From contig CAZOYN010000007.1 of assembly GCA_964584135.1 (NCBI GenBank), positions 1 to 28,543 of the forward strand: a DNA stretch of 28,543 nt, written 5' to 3'. Below, piece after piece: positions 1 through 8,404 of this stretch (within the stretch, counting starts at the first letter, position 1; each line of letters opens with the position of its first letter). Under the pieces are notes generated by a model. The model had not been told where the DNA came from, did no database searches, and saw nothing but the letters and a program-made list of their open reading frames with translations. The DNA comes from CAZOYN01 sp964584135 (GTDB lineage Bacteria; Patescibacteriota; Saccharimonadia; Saccharimonadales; UBA4665). The translations under genes and the position numbers were made by a program.

Positions 1-534
1 GGCTGTTGGGCCGGGCCGGTGGTGGCCGGCGCGGTTGTTTTGGGCGAGCCCATAGATGGGGTAACCGATTCTAAATTATTACGCAAAAAACAAAGACAGA
101 AGCTGGCCTTAGATATCCAGCTGCAGGCTGTGGCCATTGGGCTGGGCTGGGTGGAGGCCGCTGACGTAGATAGGCTCGGTATTAGCGCTGCCATTAAGCT
201 GGCCATGTCAAGAGCGCTGGAGCAGATCACTCTAGACTATGACGAGATTATTATTGATGGAAACCTTAACTTTTTCTCAGACAACCCAAAAGCCATAGCG
301 GTTATCAAAGCTGACCTCACCGTGCCGGCGGTGAGCGCGGCCAGTATCGTTGCCAAAGTGGCCCGCGACAACTACATGGCCGAAGTGGCAGCGCGATTCC
401 CGGAATATGGCTTTGAGCAGCACGTTGGTTATGGCACGGCACTGCATTTAGAACGGCTGAAGCTGCATGGCGTCACCGAATTACACCGCCGCAGCTACAA
501 GCCTATCGCCACGCTGCTACAATTAGGAGCATGA
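1..534 (+). CDS. rnhB: Ribonuclease HII, 5'-truncated by window edge
   Basis: RNase HII cleaves the RNA part of RNA-DNA hybrids and single ribonucleotides in DNA, in the cytoplasm. The frame is open from base 1, so 177 C-terminal residues are visible. It begins GCWAGPVVAGAVVL, which aligns to the end of the family's DEAGRG..AGPVVAAAV motif. The first two catalytic acids (Asp-Glu) therefore lie just upstream of the window. The internal catalytic Asp is in IIIDGN, and the last is in the VSAASIVAKVARD block. The C-terminal HVGYGT and HRRSYKP motifs are typical. The GTG at base 19 is only an internal Val, not the start. The stop TGA overlaps the yraN start (ATGA), a common rnhB-yraN arrangement that implies one operon with coupled translation. 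Cys-Trp replaces the usual Pro-Leu after GRG, which is mildly unusual. Confidence 0.95.
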   Translation, partial: GCWAGPVVAGAVVLGEPIDGVTDSKLLRKKQRQKLALDIQLQAVAIGLGWVEAADVDRLGISAAIKLAMSRALEQITLDYDEIIIDGNLNFFSDNPKAIAVIKADLTVPAVSAASIVAKVARDNYMAEVAARFPEYGFEQHVGYGTALHLERLKLHGVTELHRRSYKPIATLLQLGA

Positions 535-875
535 CTTCTGTTGACACCGGCCGCAAAGCCGAAGCCGCCGCCAGGGTGTATTTAGAGATGCGCGGCTTTC
601 ACATTGTGGAGCAAAATTTCCGGCGGCCGCAGTGTGAAATAGATATTATCGCCAAAAAAGATGAGGTGATTCACTTTGTGGAAGTAAAATACCGGCACAA
701 CGATGACCAAGGCGGTGGGCTGGAAGCCGTCACCGCTTCAAAGTTGAAGCGTATGCAATTTGCTGCCTATACCTGGATTGACGAGTACAAATGGCCCGGA
801 GAATACGTCTTATCTGTGGTAGAGGTGGCCGGCCCGGGATTTGCCGTGCTGAGCTTTATTGAGAACGCGTTTTAA
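531..875 (+). CDS. yraN: YraN/UPF0102 family endonuclease-like protein
   Basis: A 114-aa protein of the YraN (UPF0102) family, which has a restriction-endonuclease-like fold and a cellular role that is not well settled. The N-terminus carries the conserved GRKAEAAARVYLEMRGF helix with its Glu. It is followed by N-F-R and the nuclease core CEIDIIAKKD...HFVEVKYR, in which Asp and the E-x-K triad are intact. The usual Gly of GEID is Cys here. Length matches the family (about 115-125 aa). The ATG overlaps the rnhB stop by 4 nt. An AGGAG lies at 525-529, too close to act as a normal ribosome binding site, so translation is probably coupled to rnhB. The last 20 nt overlap the convergent aminopeptidase gene. 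Confidence 0.9.
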   Translation: MTSVDTGRKAEAAARVYLEMRGFHIVEQNFRRPQCEIDIIAKKDEVIHFVEVKYRHNDDQGGGLEAVTASKLKRMQFAAYTWIDEYKWPGEYVLSVVEVAGPGFAVLSFIENAF

Positions 876-3441
876 GCCAGCTTTTGACGGCCGCTTCGTT
901 GCGCTTGCGCCAGGCGACCCGACTGGTGATTTCCTGTTCGGCGAGCGTAATGTCGCGGGTAAGAGCTACGATGGACTTTTTGGGGCCAAAGAAATCTGAA
1001 AATTGCTTGAGCTCGGCTGGGCGGCTAAAGATACTGCTGCAGTAACGGGCAAAGAAGCTGTAGCTCTTGTCGGATTTAAATTCTTCTTCAATCCAGCCCC
1101 AGTGGGTGGTCAGCCATTTCCAGGCATCGACGCGGGCGTGACGGTTGCGTAACAGCCAGACAAACCAGTGCATGAGGTCTTGGCGGCGGATTTCGTCTGT
1201 GGTGAGTAGGGCGATGAGCTGGTTGTAGCGTTTCGGCTCTTTGGCGCCGGTGAGGGCACCGGCGATTTCGTCTTTTTCGTCGGCATTCGTTGTGGCGCGG
1301 TATAGTTTGAGCAGCGCGCTAAAGTCGGCGTCGGTGCCAAAGCGGGCGGCAATGTAATAGATGACTGTGCGGGTGCTGGGCGGCAAATCAGCCGGTTTTG
1401 GGCTGGCCCGGAAACGCTTGAGGCCCTCTTCGTGTATCGTCTTAACTTTAGCGCCAGCCGCCAAAGAGTGGGTTAAGCCGCGGAGGCGCAAAGTTTGGGC
1501 AGAATCCTCAGGCTTATCATCCCAGCCGAGCTCCTGAGCCAGTTTGGTTACCAAGCTGGCAATAAAGTTATCGAGTTTGGTGTCGCTGGCTTCGTCGCCT
1601 TCGATGAGTTTGCGGGCCTCGCCCATAGCGGCGGCCATGGTGCCCCAAACGCTCTCGCTGGTCTCGTTCTGATAGCCACTTAACAGGTCAAGTAATTCGG
1701 TAGTGGCGCTGACGCCGCCCCGTTGCAGCAGGTTGTAATTATCAAGCAAAAGTAAGCGGTCGATGTTGCCGACCTGGCCGGCTTCAATACCATCAACTAT
1801 CAGCTGCAAGTGTTCGGCCTGGGTGTAGCGGGGCAAGAAATAGCTGTAGCCGTCATGGTTGAGCAATAAGGGCTGTTTGGCCGTAACTTTGACGCTGATT
1901 GACGAAGAGCTGGTTTTAAAGAGACTTTCGCCTAATTGTCCGGTGGCGGCCAGAGGCACCTGCCATGGTTCGGTATCTGTTATCTTGGCTTTCGGATCAC
2001 TTAAAAAACGGCGTTGCTCGAGCTGCAACTGGCTGGCGCCGGGTTGCCAGTCTACGCTAACTAGCGGGAAGCCCGGCCGTCGTAGCCAGCCGTCCATAAA
2101 ACTGGTGATGTTTTGCTGGCTGGCATTGCCCAGGGCCTGCCAGAGGTCTTTGGCCTGGGTATTGCCGTAGCGGTGCTTTTCAAAATAGGTTTTGAGCCCG
2201 GTGCGGAAGGCGTCTTCGCCAATGTGGCGCAGTAACATGTGCAGCACAGTACCACCTTTGGCATAAACGATCGATGGGTCAAATAGGGTGCTAATTTCGT
2301 CGGGGTGGCGGACTTCGCAGTGGATAGGCTGGACATCAGCCAAACTGTCGCGGCGCTTGGCGCTGCCGGTTTCCAGGCTGACAAATTGTTCCCAGATATG
2401 CCACTCCGGATATAAAGCGTCAACCGAGCGGTATTCCATAAGGTTGGCAAAACTTTCGTTCAGCCAGAGGTCGTCCCACCATTTCATGGTTACCAGGTTA
2501 CCGAACCACTGGTGGCTCAGTTCGTGGCAGATGACCAGTGCCACCAGCTGTTTGCTCTCAATGCTGCTATTCTCGGGGTCGGCCAGCATGGTGGTTTCGC
2601 GGTAGGTTACTAAGCCCCAGTTTTCCATGGCGCCGGAGCTAAAGTCGGGCAGGGCAACCATGTCGAGTTTGGGTAGCGGGTAAGGGACGTCAAAATAATC
2701 ACTAAAAAATTCCAGGGCCCGGACGGCCACATCGAGGCCGTGCTCGGTAAGCCGGACGTTATCGTGTGTGGCATAGGTGCGAACCGTAACGCCGTCTTTG
2801 GTCTGAGCTTCGGTGTAACCGAGTTCGCCAGATACGAAAGCTAGCAGATAGACGCTCATGCGTGGTGTTGTCTCAAAGCTAGTGACCTGCTGCTTGCCCT
2901 TGGTCGATTGCGTTTTAACCGGCGTATTGGCGATGACGGTTTCGCCGGCTGGCGTCGTCAAAGTTAAGTCAAAGGTGGCCTTGGCTTCGGGCTCGTCAAT
3001 ACAGGGGAAGGCTTCACGGGCATGATGGCTCTCGAACTGCGTGGCGATCAGTTTCTTTTCCTTACCGTCGCGGGTGAAAAAACAGGGGTAGATGCCGTTC
3101 ATCGGACGGGTAATCGCGCCCGTAAATTCCATGGTAATGGTATATTGGCCTGGGTAAACCTGGTCTTCGGTGTGCAGGCGCACTTCGTCGTAACTGGCCT
3201 GGTTGTTAATGCGGGTAACAATTAGCTCACGATCACCTTTTTTATCATGCTTTATAACTTTGGCAGAGGTGATTTTGAGCTGTTTTTGATGGAACGTCAG
3301 GCGCTGGCTGGGCCGGCCAACCTTTTTGCCCTTGATTGTCACAGCGCCCGTGAAGGTCATTTTGTCAGGATCGGGCGTCAGCTGCAATCGGTAGTTTTCC
3401 GGCTGGAACTGTTCATATAACCGCTTCACTTGTTTAGACAT
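856..3441 (-). CDS. M1 family zinc aminopeptidase (ERAP/PepN-like)
   Basis: An 861-aa metallo-aminopeptidase that removes N-terminal residues from peptides. It has no signal peptide, so it is probably cytosolic and acts downstream of Clp-type proteases. The N-terminal beta-sandwich domain covers roughly residues 1-200. The exopeptidase motif GAMEN is at 270-274. The zinc site is HELSH at 306-310, with the third ligand Glu329 in WLNESFA (the HExxH-x18-E gluzincin pattern). Tyr393 in SIVYAKGG fits the catalytic tyrosine. The C-terminal helical ERAP1-like domain runs from about 540 to 861. Length and domain order match puromycin-sensitive/ERAP-type M1 enzymes better than E. coli PepN. The gene converges on yraN with a 20-nt overlap and diverges from nusA. 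No Shine-Dalgarno site is visible; a TACAAT box lies just upstream of the ATG. Confidence 0.95.
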   Translation of the reverse strand: MSKQVKRLYEQFQPENYRLQLTPDPDKMTFTGAVTIKGKKVGRPSQRLTFHQKQLKITSAKVIKHDKKGDRELIVTRINNQASYDEVRLHTEDQVYPGQYTITMEFTGAITRPMNGIYPCFFTRDGKEKKLIATQFESHHAREAFPCIDEPEAKATFDLTLTTPAGETVIANTPVKTQSTKGKQQVTSFETTPRMSVYLLAFVSGELGYTEAQTKDGVTVRTYATHDNVRLTEHGLDVAVRALEFFSDYFDVPYPLPKLDMVALPDFSSGAMENWGLVTYRETTMLADPENSSIESKQLVALVICHELSHQWFGNLVTMKWWDDLWLNESFANLMEYRSVDALYPEWHIWEQFVSLETGSAKRRDSLADVQPIHCEVRHPDEISTLFDPSIVYAKGGTVLHMLLRHIGEDAFRTGLKTYFEKHRYGNTQAKDLWQALGNASQQNITSFMDGWLRRPGFPLVSVDWQPGASQLQLEQRRFLSDPKAKITDTEPWQVPLAATGQLGESLFKTSSSSISVKVTAKQPLLLNHDGYSYFLPRYTQAEHLQLIVDGIEAGQVGNIDRLLLLDNYNLLQRGGVSATTELLDLLSGYQNETSESVWGTMAAAMGEARKLIEGDEASDTKLDNFIASLVTKLAQELGWDDKPEDSAQTLRLRGLTHSLAAGAKVKTIHEEGLKRFRASPKPADLPPSTRTVIYYIAARFGTDADFSALLKLYRATTNADEKDEIAGALTGAKEPKRYNQLIALLTTDEIRRQDLMHWFVWLLRNRHARVDAWKWLTTHWGWIEEEFKSDKSYSFFARYCSSIFSRPAELKQFSDFFGPKKSIVALTRDITLAEQEITSRVAWRKRNEAAVKSWLKTRSQ

Positions 3442-3449
3442 ATCAATCT

Positions 3450-3455
3450 ATTGTA
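3450..3455 (-). promoter_or_regulatory. -10 box of the M1 aminopeptidase, near-leaderless
   Basis: On the minus strand the hexamer TACAAT ends 8 nt before the ATG at 3441. Standard sigma-70 geometry puts the start site near 3443, leaving about 2 nt of leader. No clear -35 box is seen. It matches the TATACT-near-ATG layout found at several other genes in the window. Confidence 0.5.
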
Positions 3456-3509
3456 CTGCATGACCTATGGGCAGTTAGTTGTTCCCTCCAGACGATATTC
3501 CATATAAGT

Positions 3510-3515
3510 TATAAT
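3510..3515 (+). promoter_or_regulatory. Candidate -10 box for the nusA leader transcript
   Basis: A perfect TATAAT lies in an AT-rich stretch 119 nt before nusA. I see no convincing -35 at 16-18 bp. Predicted transcription would start near 3522 and give a leader of about 107 nt holding a short ORF and a terminator-like hairpin. Confidence 0.45.
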
Positions 3516-3564
3516 ATAACGTATAGTGAATATCGCTCCGAGGACTAGCCAAAGGAGTGCAGGT

Positions 3565-3645
3565 ATGCTACTATGTACGTGTTACATCCGGCCGACGTGG
3601 TCGGATTTTTTAATGAAAGGACAATCTAATGGATTTAGATTTTAA
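3565..3645 (+). CDS. Candidate 26-aa leader peptide upstream of nusA
   Basis: A 26-codon ORF beginning MLLCTCYIRP runs through the terminator-like hairpin at 3586-3611 and stops at TAA 3643-3645, overlapping the first 17 nt of nusA in another frame. It is preceded by a strong AAAGGAG (3551-3557) with 7 nt to the ATG, a better ribosome binding site than most genes here have. CGCTCC at 3534-3539 can pair with GGAGTG at 3554-3559 and so partly hide that site. Translation through the hairpin would be expected to stop it folding and let transcription enter nusA. The peptide itself resembles nothing I know. Its role is inferred only from position, and chance ORFs of this length are not rare. Confidence 0.45.
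   Translation: MLLCTCYIRPTWSDFLMKGQSNGFRF
3586..3611 (+). terminator. Intrinsic terminator/attenuator in the nusA leader
   Basis: ATCCGGCC (3586-3593) pairs with GGTCGGAT (3599-3606), giving eight pairs with one G-U around a 5-nt loop. A run of six T follows at 3606-3611. This is a standard intrinsic terminator shape, placed 17 nt before the nusA ATG and after the likely promoter. It is therefore more likely an attenuator of nusA than an end for an upstream gene, because the upstream gene runs the other way. Confidence 0.7.
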
Positions 3646-4807
3646 ACAATTGAGCGTGGCCATCCGCGCCATCGCCGAAGAAAAAAACCTGCCCGAAGAA
3701 ACCGTCCAAGAAGTGGTGGAGCAAGCCCTAGCCGCTGCTTACCGCCGCGACTACGGTGACCGCGAACAGGAAATCCGTGTTACGATGAATCTTAACACCG
3801 GTGACGTTGACGCTTTCGTCACCAAGGAAATCATGGAGACTGCCGAAAACCCGGCTTACGAAATCAGCCTCAAGGATGCCCAGGTAATGCGCAAGAACGC
3901 CAAAGTCGGTGAAACCATCGAAGTACACGAGCCCGTCCACACTTTTGGACGCGTGGCCGCCCAAACTGCCAAACAGGTGATCTTGCAGCGCCTGCGTGAA
4001 GCCGAGCGCGAGATCGTCATGGCCGAGTATGAAGACAAGATCGGCACGGTGATTAACGCCACCGTTGCCCGGGTAGAAGGCAACATCGTGCGCATCGACC
4101 TTGGCAAGGCTCAGGGCATTATGCCGCGCAGCGAGCAGATCCAATCGGAGCGCTACTACCCTGGACAGCGCCTGAAGGTCTTTCTCAAGGATGTCGAACG
4201 TGGCTTCCGCGGCCCGCAACTGGTGGTCTCCCGCGGCAACACCCAATTTATGGAATGGCTCTTCCGCGGCGAAGTCCCCGAAATGGAAAGCGGCGCCGTG
4301 GAAATTAAAGGTATCGCCCGTGAAGCCGGCGTGCGCAGCAAGATCGCTGTCTTTAGCAATGTGCCGGGCGTTGACCCGGTTGGCACCTTTGTTGGTGGCC
4401 ACGGCACCCGCGTGAACGCTGTGGTATCAGAGGTCGGCGAGCAGGAAAAGATTGACATTGTTGTCTGGGCGGAAGAACCGGCCGAGTATATTACCAACGC
4501 CTTAAGCCCCACGAAAGTTAGCAAAGTCGTTTTGGACACCAAGAACCAGAAAGCCCGCGTCATCGTGCCCGAAGACCAGCTCAGCATCGCCATTGGCAAA
4601 AACGGCCAGAATGTCCGTTTAGCCAGCAAGCTGTCCGGTTTTGAGCTGGATATTGAAGCCGACCGCCAAGGTGCGCCAGCCCCAGCCTCCGATACCGAAG
4701 CAGGCGGCAAGGTTGAAACCACCGAGTTGCCCAAACAGCCCAAGCTCAAGAAAAAATCAGATCTCGAGAATTCGCTGCTGGAAGCCATCGAAGAACACGG
4801 CGAATAG
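3629..4807 (+). CDS. nusA: Transcription termination/antitermination factor NusA
   Basis: A 392-aa NusA, an RNA polymerase-bound factor that promotes pausing and intrinsic termination and takes part in antitermination. Domains in order: N-terminal polymerase-binding domain (about 1-125, including FGRVAAQTAKQVILQRLREAER), S1 domain (about 130-200), KH1 with GGHG near 255 (VGGHGTRVNAVVSE), and KH2 with IGKNG near 322 (LSIAIGKNGQNVRLASKLSG). A charged C-terminal tail of about 45 residues follows; the acidic repeats of the E. coli protein are absent. AAAGGA at 3616-3621 gives a normal ribosome binding site 7 nt from the ATG. The usual rimP and infB partners do not flank it. The leader suggests control by attenuation, possibly autoregulatory because NusA itself stimulates such terminators. 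Confidence 0.97.
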   Translation: MDLDFKQLSVAIRAIAEEKNLPEETVQEVVEQALAAAYRRDYGDREQEIRVTMNLNTGDVDAFVTKEIMETAENPAYEISLKDAQVMRKNAKVGETIEVHEPVHTFGRVAAQTAKQVILQRLREAEREIVMAEYEDKIGTVINATVARVEGNIVRIDLGKAQGIMPRSEQIQSERYYPGQRLKVFLKDVERGFRGPQLVVSRGNTQFMEWLFRGEVPEMESGAVEIKGIAREAGVRSKIAVFSNVPGVDPVGTFVGGHGTRVNAVVSEVGEQEKIDIVVWAEEPAEYITNALSPTKVSKVVLDTKNQKARVIVPEDQLSIAIGKNGQNVRLASKLSGFELDIEADRQGAPAPASDTEAGGKVETTELPKQPKLKKKSDLENSLLEAIEEHGE

Positions 4808-4812
4808 CACAA

Positions 4813-4839
4813 TTGGCACTCTTGACCCATGAGTGCTAA
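4813..4839. promoter_or_regulatory. CIRCE operator (HrcA site) of clpC
   Basis: TTGGCACTC - 9 nt - GAGTGCTAA matches the CIRCE consensus TTAGCACTC-N9-GAGTGCTAA at 17 of 18 arm positions, with one change in the left arm. The 9-nt spacer starts with TTGACC, the likely -35 box, so bound HrcA would block polymerase directly. hrcA itself is not in the window. Confidence 0.92.
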
Positions 4840-4849
4840 GTGCTATTAT
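4822..4849 (+). promoter_or_regulatory. clpC promoter overlapping CIRCE
   Basis: TTGACC (4822-4827), a 16-bp spacer and TATTAT (4844-4849) form a good sigma-70 type promoter with a predicted start near 4856. The -35 lies inside the CIRCE spacer, giving HrcA repression and induction under protein-folding stress. Confidence 0.75.
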
Positions 4850-4855
4850 GGAGGT

Positions 4856-4886
4856 AGTGAAATTAAGCAAAAGTTAATTTTTCACT
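4856..4886 (+). other. 5' hairpin in the clpC leader
   Basis: AGTGAAATTAA (4856-4866) pairs with TTAATTTTTCACT (4874-4886) with a two-base bulge and a 7-nt loop. It starts at the predicted transcription start, so it would form the very 5' end of the mRNA and could stabilise it. A Shine-Dalgarno GGGAGG follows at 4901-4906. The role is inferred. Confidence 0.4.
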
Positions 4887-4918
4887 GCTAATTTTAAGTA
4901 GGGAGGCTATAAAATACT

Positions 4919-7399
4919 ATGATGCCGAATTCCCCCGATTTTCAAGAATTTTTGAACCACTTAACCAATAATGCTTTACAAAGTTTAAAGCACGCAGACG
5001 CCATTGCCCGCAGCTTTGGCAGTGCCTACGTGGGCACGGAGCATTTGCTGCTCGGCCTGCTGGCCCAAGATGGCAGTATGGGCTCTAAAATTCTCGAAGG
5101 CGTCGGGATTACCCTGGACCGCGCCCGCTTGGCCCTGAACCTCACCCCTAAAACCCTAGTTATTAATATGGGCGCCAAAGGCCTGAGCGAAACTGCCAAG
5201 CTAACGCTCAAGATGGCTTACGATGTGGCACAGGATTACGGCCAGGATTACTGCGGCACCGAGCACATCCTCTACAGTATCCTCAGCCAAAAGAACGCCC
5301 GGGCGACGATTCTGCTGCGCGACATGAACGTTGACTTGGACGCGCTGAGCAACGAGCTTGAGCAATTTCTGAACCGCCAGCAGTACGACGAAGAAGACGC
5401 TGGCGGCGCCACCGGCCGTCGCGGTGGCAAAAAGGGCAAGAAAACAGCCCTGGATTTCTTTGGCACCGACCTGACCGCCCAGGCCCGCGAGGGCAAGCTT
5501 GACCCGGTTGTTGGCCGTGAGAACCAGATCCGCCGGGTAGTGACCATTTTGAACCGCCGCACTAAGAACAACCCGGTGCTGATTGGCGAGCCTGGCGTTG
5601 GTAAAACAGCCATCGTGGAGGGCCTGGCCCAACGGATCGTCAATGAAGACGTACCGGACAGTCTGGTCGACAAGCGCATTGTCATGCTCGACCTGGCCGG
5701 CATGATCGCCGGCACCAAGTACCGCGGCGAGTTTGAAGAGCGCCTCAAGAAAGTTATGACTGAATTGGAAAAAGACAATAAGACCATCGTCTTTATTGAC
5801 GAGCTGCACCTGATTGTTGGCGCCGGGGCCGCAGAGGGCGCCATGGACGCTGGCAACATCTTGAAGCCGGCTCTAGCCCGCGGCAAAATCCAAGTGATTG
5901 GCGCCACCACGACTGCCGAGTACACCAAACATATCGAGAAAGACGCTGCCCTGGAGCGCCGCTTCCAGCCCATCCAGGTGCCGGAAACGACGCCAGCCGA
6001 GACCCTGGCTATCCTAAAAGGCCTGCGCAAGCACTACGAGGCCTTCCACGGCGTTACAATCAGTGACGAAGTCCTGGAAGACGCCGTGACACTGGCTAAG
6101 CGCTACATCAACGATCGCTTTATGCCCGACAAAGCCATCGACTTAATTGACGAGACTTCGGCCCATTTGCGGATTGACCGCGGCTTAACTAGCCCCGAAG
6201 TCCGCAAGCTCCAAAAAGAGCTCAAGCTGGTTAACGCCCGTATTGATGAAGCCGTGGACGCCGAAGACTACGAACGGGCCGCCCGGGCGAAGACCCGTGC
6301 CTCGCAAATTAACGGGCAGCTGTCCGAACTACAGGCCAGCGACAAGCAGGCTAAACCCTTAACGGTTAGCAGCGAAGACTTGGCCGATGTGGTCTCGCGC
6401 ATTACCGGCGTGCCGGTTAAAAAAGTTATCCGTTCCGAGGCGAAATACCTATTGACGTTGGAAAAAACGCTGAGCAAGTACGTGGTTGGCCAAAACGAAG
6501 CCGTGGAAGCCGTGGCCAAAGCCGTGCGTCGTAACCGCTCTGGCGTCGGCAGCGAAAAACGGCCGATTGGTTCGTTTATTTTCCTGGGTCCAACAGGGGT
6601 CGGGAAGACGGAGTTAGCCCGGGTGTTGGCGCGCGAGTTCTTCGGTAGCGAAAACGCCTTGGTGAAGATTGACATGTCAGAATTTGGCGAACACCACAAT
6701 GTTTCGCGCCTGGTTGGCGCTCCAGCCGGCTATGTCGGCTACGATGACGGCGGCCAGCTGACTGATAAGATCCGCCGCCAACCCTACAGCCTGGTACTGT
6801 TCGACGAAATTGAAAAAGCCCACCCTGACGTCTTTAATATGCTCCTGCAAATTCTGGAGGACGGCTACCTGACAGACGCCAAGGGTCGCCGCATCGACTT
6901 TACCAACACCATCATCATCATGACCTCAAACCTGGGTGCCGAAAAGCTACAAAAAGAAGCCAGTTTTGGCTTCCACGCCCGCAAGTCCAGTGAGCTGAAA
7001 GACCTCGACGACATGCATGAAACCAATAAAGGCCACGTCCAGGATGAGCTGAAAAAGATGTTGCGCCCGGAGCTCCTGAACCGCATCGATAAAGTTGTCG
7101 TCTTCCGTGCCTTAACCCAAAAGGATATCTTTAAGATCATTGACCTGCAAATCGACGAGCTGCGTGGGCGTTTACAGCGCAAAGGCCTGGGTGTAGCCTT
7201 GAGCAATAGCGCCAAGCAATACCTGCTGGACAAGGGTTACGATGCCCATAATGGCGTCCGCCCCTTGCGCCGCCTCATCCAGGACACTATCGAAGACCAC
7301 GTTGCCCTCGACGTCCTCGATGAAAGGTACAACAAAGGTGATATCATTCAGGTAGCAGCTAAAAATAGCCAGCTGACCTATGCCACAGTCACCGAATAA
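4919..7399 (+). CDS. clpC: ATP-dependent Clp protease ATPase subunit ClpC
   Basis: An 826-aa Hsp100 unfoldase that feeds substrates to ClpP in the cytoplasm. The double Clp N-repeat domain covers about 5-145 ([20 protein letters not shown] and [13 protein letters not shown]). The first AAA+ module has Walker A GEPGVGKT (223-230) and Walker B IVFIDELH. The coiled middle domain near 420-475 includes a UVR-like stretch, [11 protein letters not shown]. The second AAA+ module has Walker A GPTGVGKT (557-564) and Walker [12 protein letters not shown]. The tripeptide FGF at 683-685 sits where the ClpP-docking loop lies in ClpC/ClpA/ClpX, supporting a protease role rather than ClpB-type disaggregation. 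The start is the first of two adjacent ATGs; the second, at 4922, is equally possible. GGGAGG is 12 nt upstream. The last 20 nt overlap the next gene. Confidence 0.97.
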   Translation: MMPNSPDFQEFLNHLTNNALQSLKHADAIARSFGSAYVGTEHLLLGLLAQDGSMGSKILEGVGITLDRARLALNLTPKTLVINMGAKGLSETAKLTLKMAYDVAQDYGQDYCGTEHILYSILSQKNARATILLRDMNVDLDALSNELEQFLNRQQYDEEDAGGATGRRGGKKGKKTALDFFGTDLTAQAREGKLDPVVGRENQIRRVVTILNRRTKNNPVLIGEPGVGKTAIVEGLAQRIVNEDVPDSLVDKRIVMLDLAGMIAGTKYRGEFEERLKKVMTELEKDNKTIVFIDELHLIVGAGAAEGAMDAGNILKPALARGKIQVIGATTTAEYTKHIEKDAALERRFQPIQVPETTPAETLAILKGLRKHYEAFHGVTISDEVLEDAVTLAKRYINDRFMPDKAIDLIDETSAHLRIDRGLTSPEVRKLQKELKLVNARIDEAVDAEDYERAARAKTRASQINGQLSELQASDKQAKPLTVSSEDLADVVSRITGVPVKKVIRSEAKYLLTLEKTLSKYVVGQNEAVEAVAKAVRRNRSGVGSEKRPIGSFIFLGPTGVGKTELARVLAREFFGSENALVKIDMSEFGEHHNVSRLVGAPAGYVGYDDGGQLTDKIRRQPYSLVLFDEIEKAHPDVFNMLLQILEDGYLTDAKGRRIDFTNTIIIMTSNLGAEKLQKEASFGFHARKSSELKDLDDMHETNKGHVQDELKKMLRPELLNRIDKVVVFRALTQKDIFKIIDLQIDELRGRLQRKGLGVALSNSAKQYLLDKGYDAHNGVRPLRRLIQDTIEDHVALDVLDERYNKGDIIQVAAKNSQLTYATVTE

Positions 7400-8375
7400 A
7401 CTCCCAAAACGAGGAAGCCTTACCCGAGCTATCGTGCTGTTTTGGGCGGTCATTGCCGCCGTGGTACTCCTCAACCGCCAAAACCTGTTTGATTGGTTCG
7501 CCCTGCGCAATTACCACGCGCCAACAGTGGTCATGCAGCTGGCCACCCAAGATACAATGACGGCCTACGGCCGTAAAATTTTCTACGTCAACCACCCCAA
7601 ACTTGACGACAGAGCAACCTTCACCTCAGTTTGTCCAAATAATGGTGGAGAACACACCATTGTGCTCGGTTGCTATCACGGCGATCAGGGCGGCATATTT
7701 TTACTGACGGTCAGTGACCCGCTGCTCAACGGGGTAGAGCAGGTGACTGCCGCCCATGAAATGCTCCACGCCGCCTACGACCGTCTCAGCTCCAAGGACC
7801 GACAGCACGTCGACGCCATGCTCATGGATTATTACAATCATGACCTGCATGACCAACGCCTGCTCGATACCATCGCGGCCTACAAAAAGTCCGAGCCGAA
7901 CGATGTGGTCAACGAAATGCATTCGGTATTTGGCACAGAGGTGGCAAACTTGCCGGTTGGCCTAGAAGATTACTATAAGCGTTACTTTACCAGCCGCCAG
8001 CAGGTTGCTGCCTACGCCGCCCAGTACCAGGCGGAATTCACTTCGCGGCAGGCGGTTGTCAAGCAAGATGATGCCCAACTGGCGAACCTGAAAAGCGAGA
8101 TTGATAGCACCCAAGCTGACCTGAAGGCTAAACTGGTTGTTATTATGTCAGAGCAGCAAACCTTGCAATCAGAGCGCTCCAGCGGCGATATTCAGGCCTA
8201 CAATGCCGGCGTGCCAGGCTATAACCGGCTGGTGGACCAGTACAACGCTGAAGTACACAGCCTCCAGCTCTTAATCGACCAATACAACGCCTTGGTGTCG
8301 GCCCGGAACGCCATTGCCCTGCAAGAGCAGCAGCTCAACAACGAGCTGACGGGCGCGACACCTATCCAACACTAG
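7380..8375 (+). CDS. Membrane-anchored HExxH putative metalloprotease with coiled-coil tail
   Basis: A 331-aa protein I cannot assign to a named family. A basic N-terminus ([10 protein letters not shown]) precedes one membrane segment at about 17-32, giving a predicted N-in/C-out topology. The extracytoplasmic part has Cys85 and Cys98 and then AAHEMLHAAYD, with an HExxH zinc motif at 126-130. Glu186 in HSVFGTEVANLP is a reasonable third ligand, as in gluzincin-type peptidases, about 55 residues on. From about 205 to 325 the protein is rich in Gln, Ala, Leu and Glu and looks like an alpha-helical coiled coil. The start lies inside the last 20 nt of clpC with no ribosome binding site, so translation is probably coupled to clpC. 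Peptidase activity is inferred from the motif only. Confidence 0.8.
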   Translation: MPQSPNKLPKRGSLTRAIVLFWAVIAAVVLLNRQNLFDWFALRNYHAPTVVMQLATQDTMTAYGRKIFYVNHPKLDDRATFTSVCPNNGGEHTIVLGCYHGDQGGIFLLTVSDPLLNGVEQVTAAHEMLHAAYDRLSSKDRQHVDAMLMDYYNHDLHDQRLLDTIAAYKKSEPNDVVNEMHSVFGTEVANLPVGLEDYYKRYFTSRQQVAAYAAQYQAEFTSRQAVVKQDDAQLANLKSEIDSTQADLKAKLVVIMSEQQTLQSERSSGDIQAYNAGVPGYNRLVDQYNAEVHSLQLLIDQYNALVSARNAIALQEQQLNNELTGATPIQH

Positions 8376-8378
8376 TGC

Positions 8379-8384
8379 TACACT
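8379..8384 (+). promoter_or_regulatory. Candidate -10 box of radA
   Basis: TACACT starts inside the 3' part of the short gap before radA, with a predicted start near 8391. Unlike the leaderless set, this transcript would keep a Shine-Dalgarno GGAGG (8396-8400) 4 nt from the GTG start. No good -35 box is visible, and read-through from clpC is possible. Confidence 0.35.
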
Positions 8385-8404
8385 AAGTAATATTCGGAGG
8401 AACT

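Noticed and set aside
3728..4830. Long minus-strand ORFs (224 aa each) across nusA
   Set aside because: They are antisense to NusA domains with conserved motifs and show no family features of their own.
4908..4922. TATAAAAT just before clpC as a second, leaderless promoter at the second ATG
   Set aside because: The spacing would fit, but a strong CIRCE promoter and a GGGAGG ribosome binding site already explain expression, and the stretch is simply AT-rich.
5201..6030. Minus-strand ORFs of 202 and 252 aa inside clpC
   Set aside because: They overlap each other and the conserved ClpC ATPase, so they are frame shadows.
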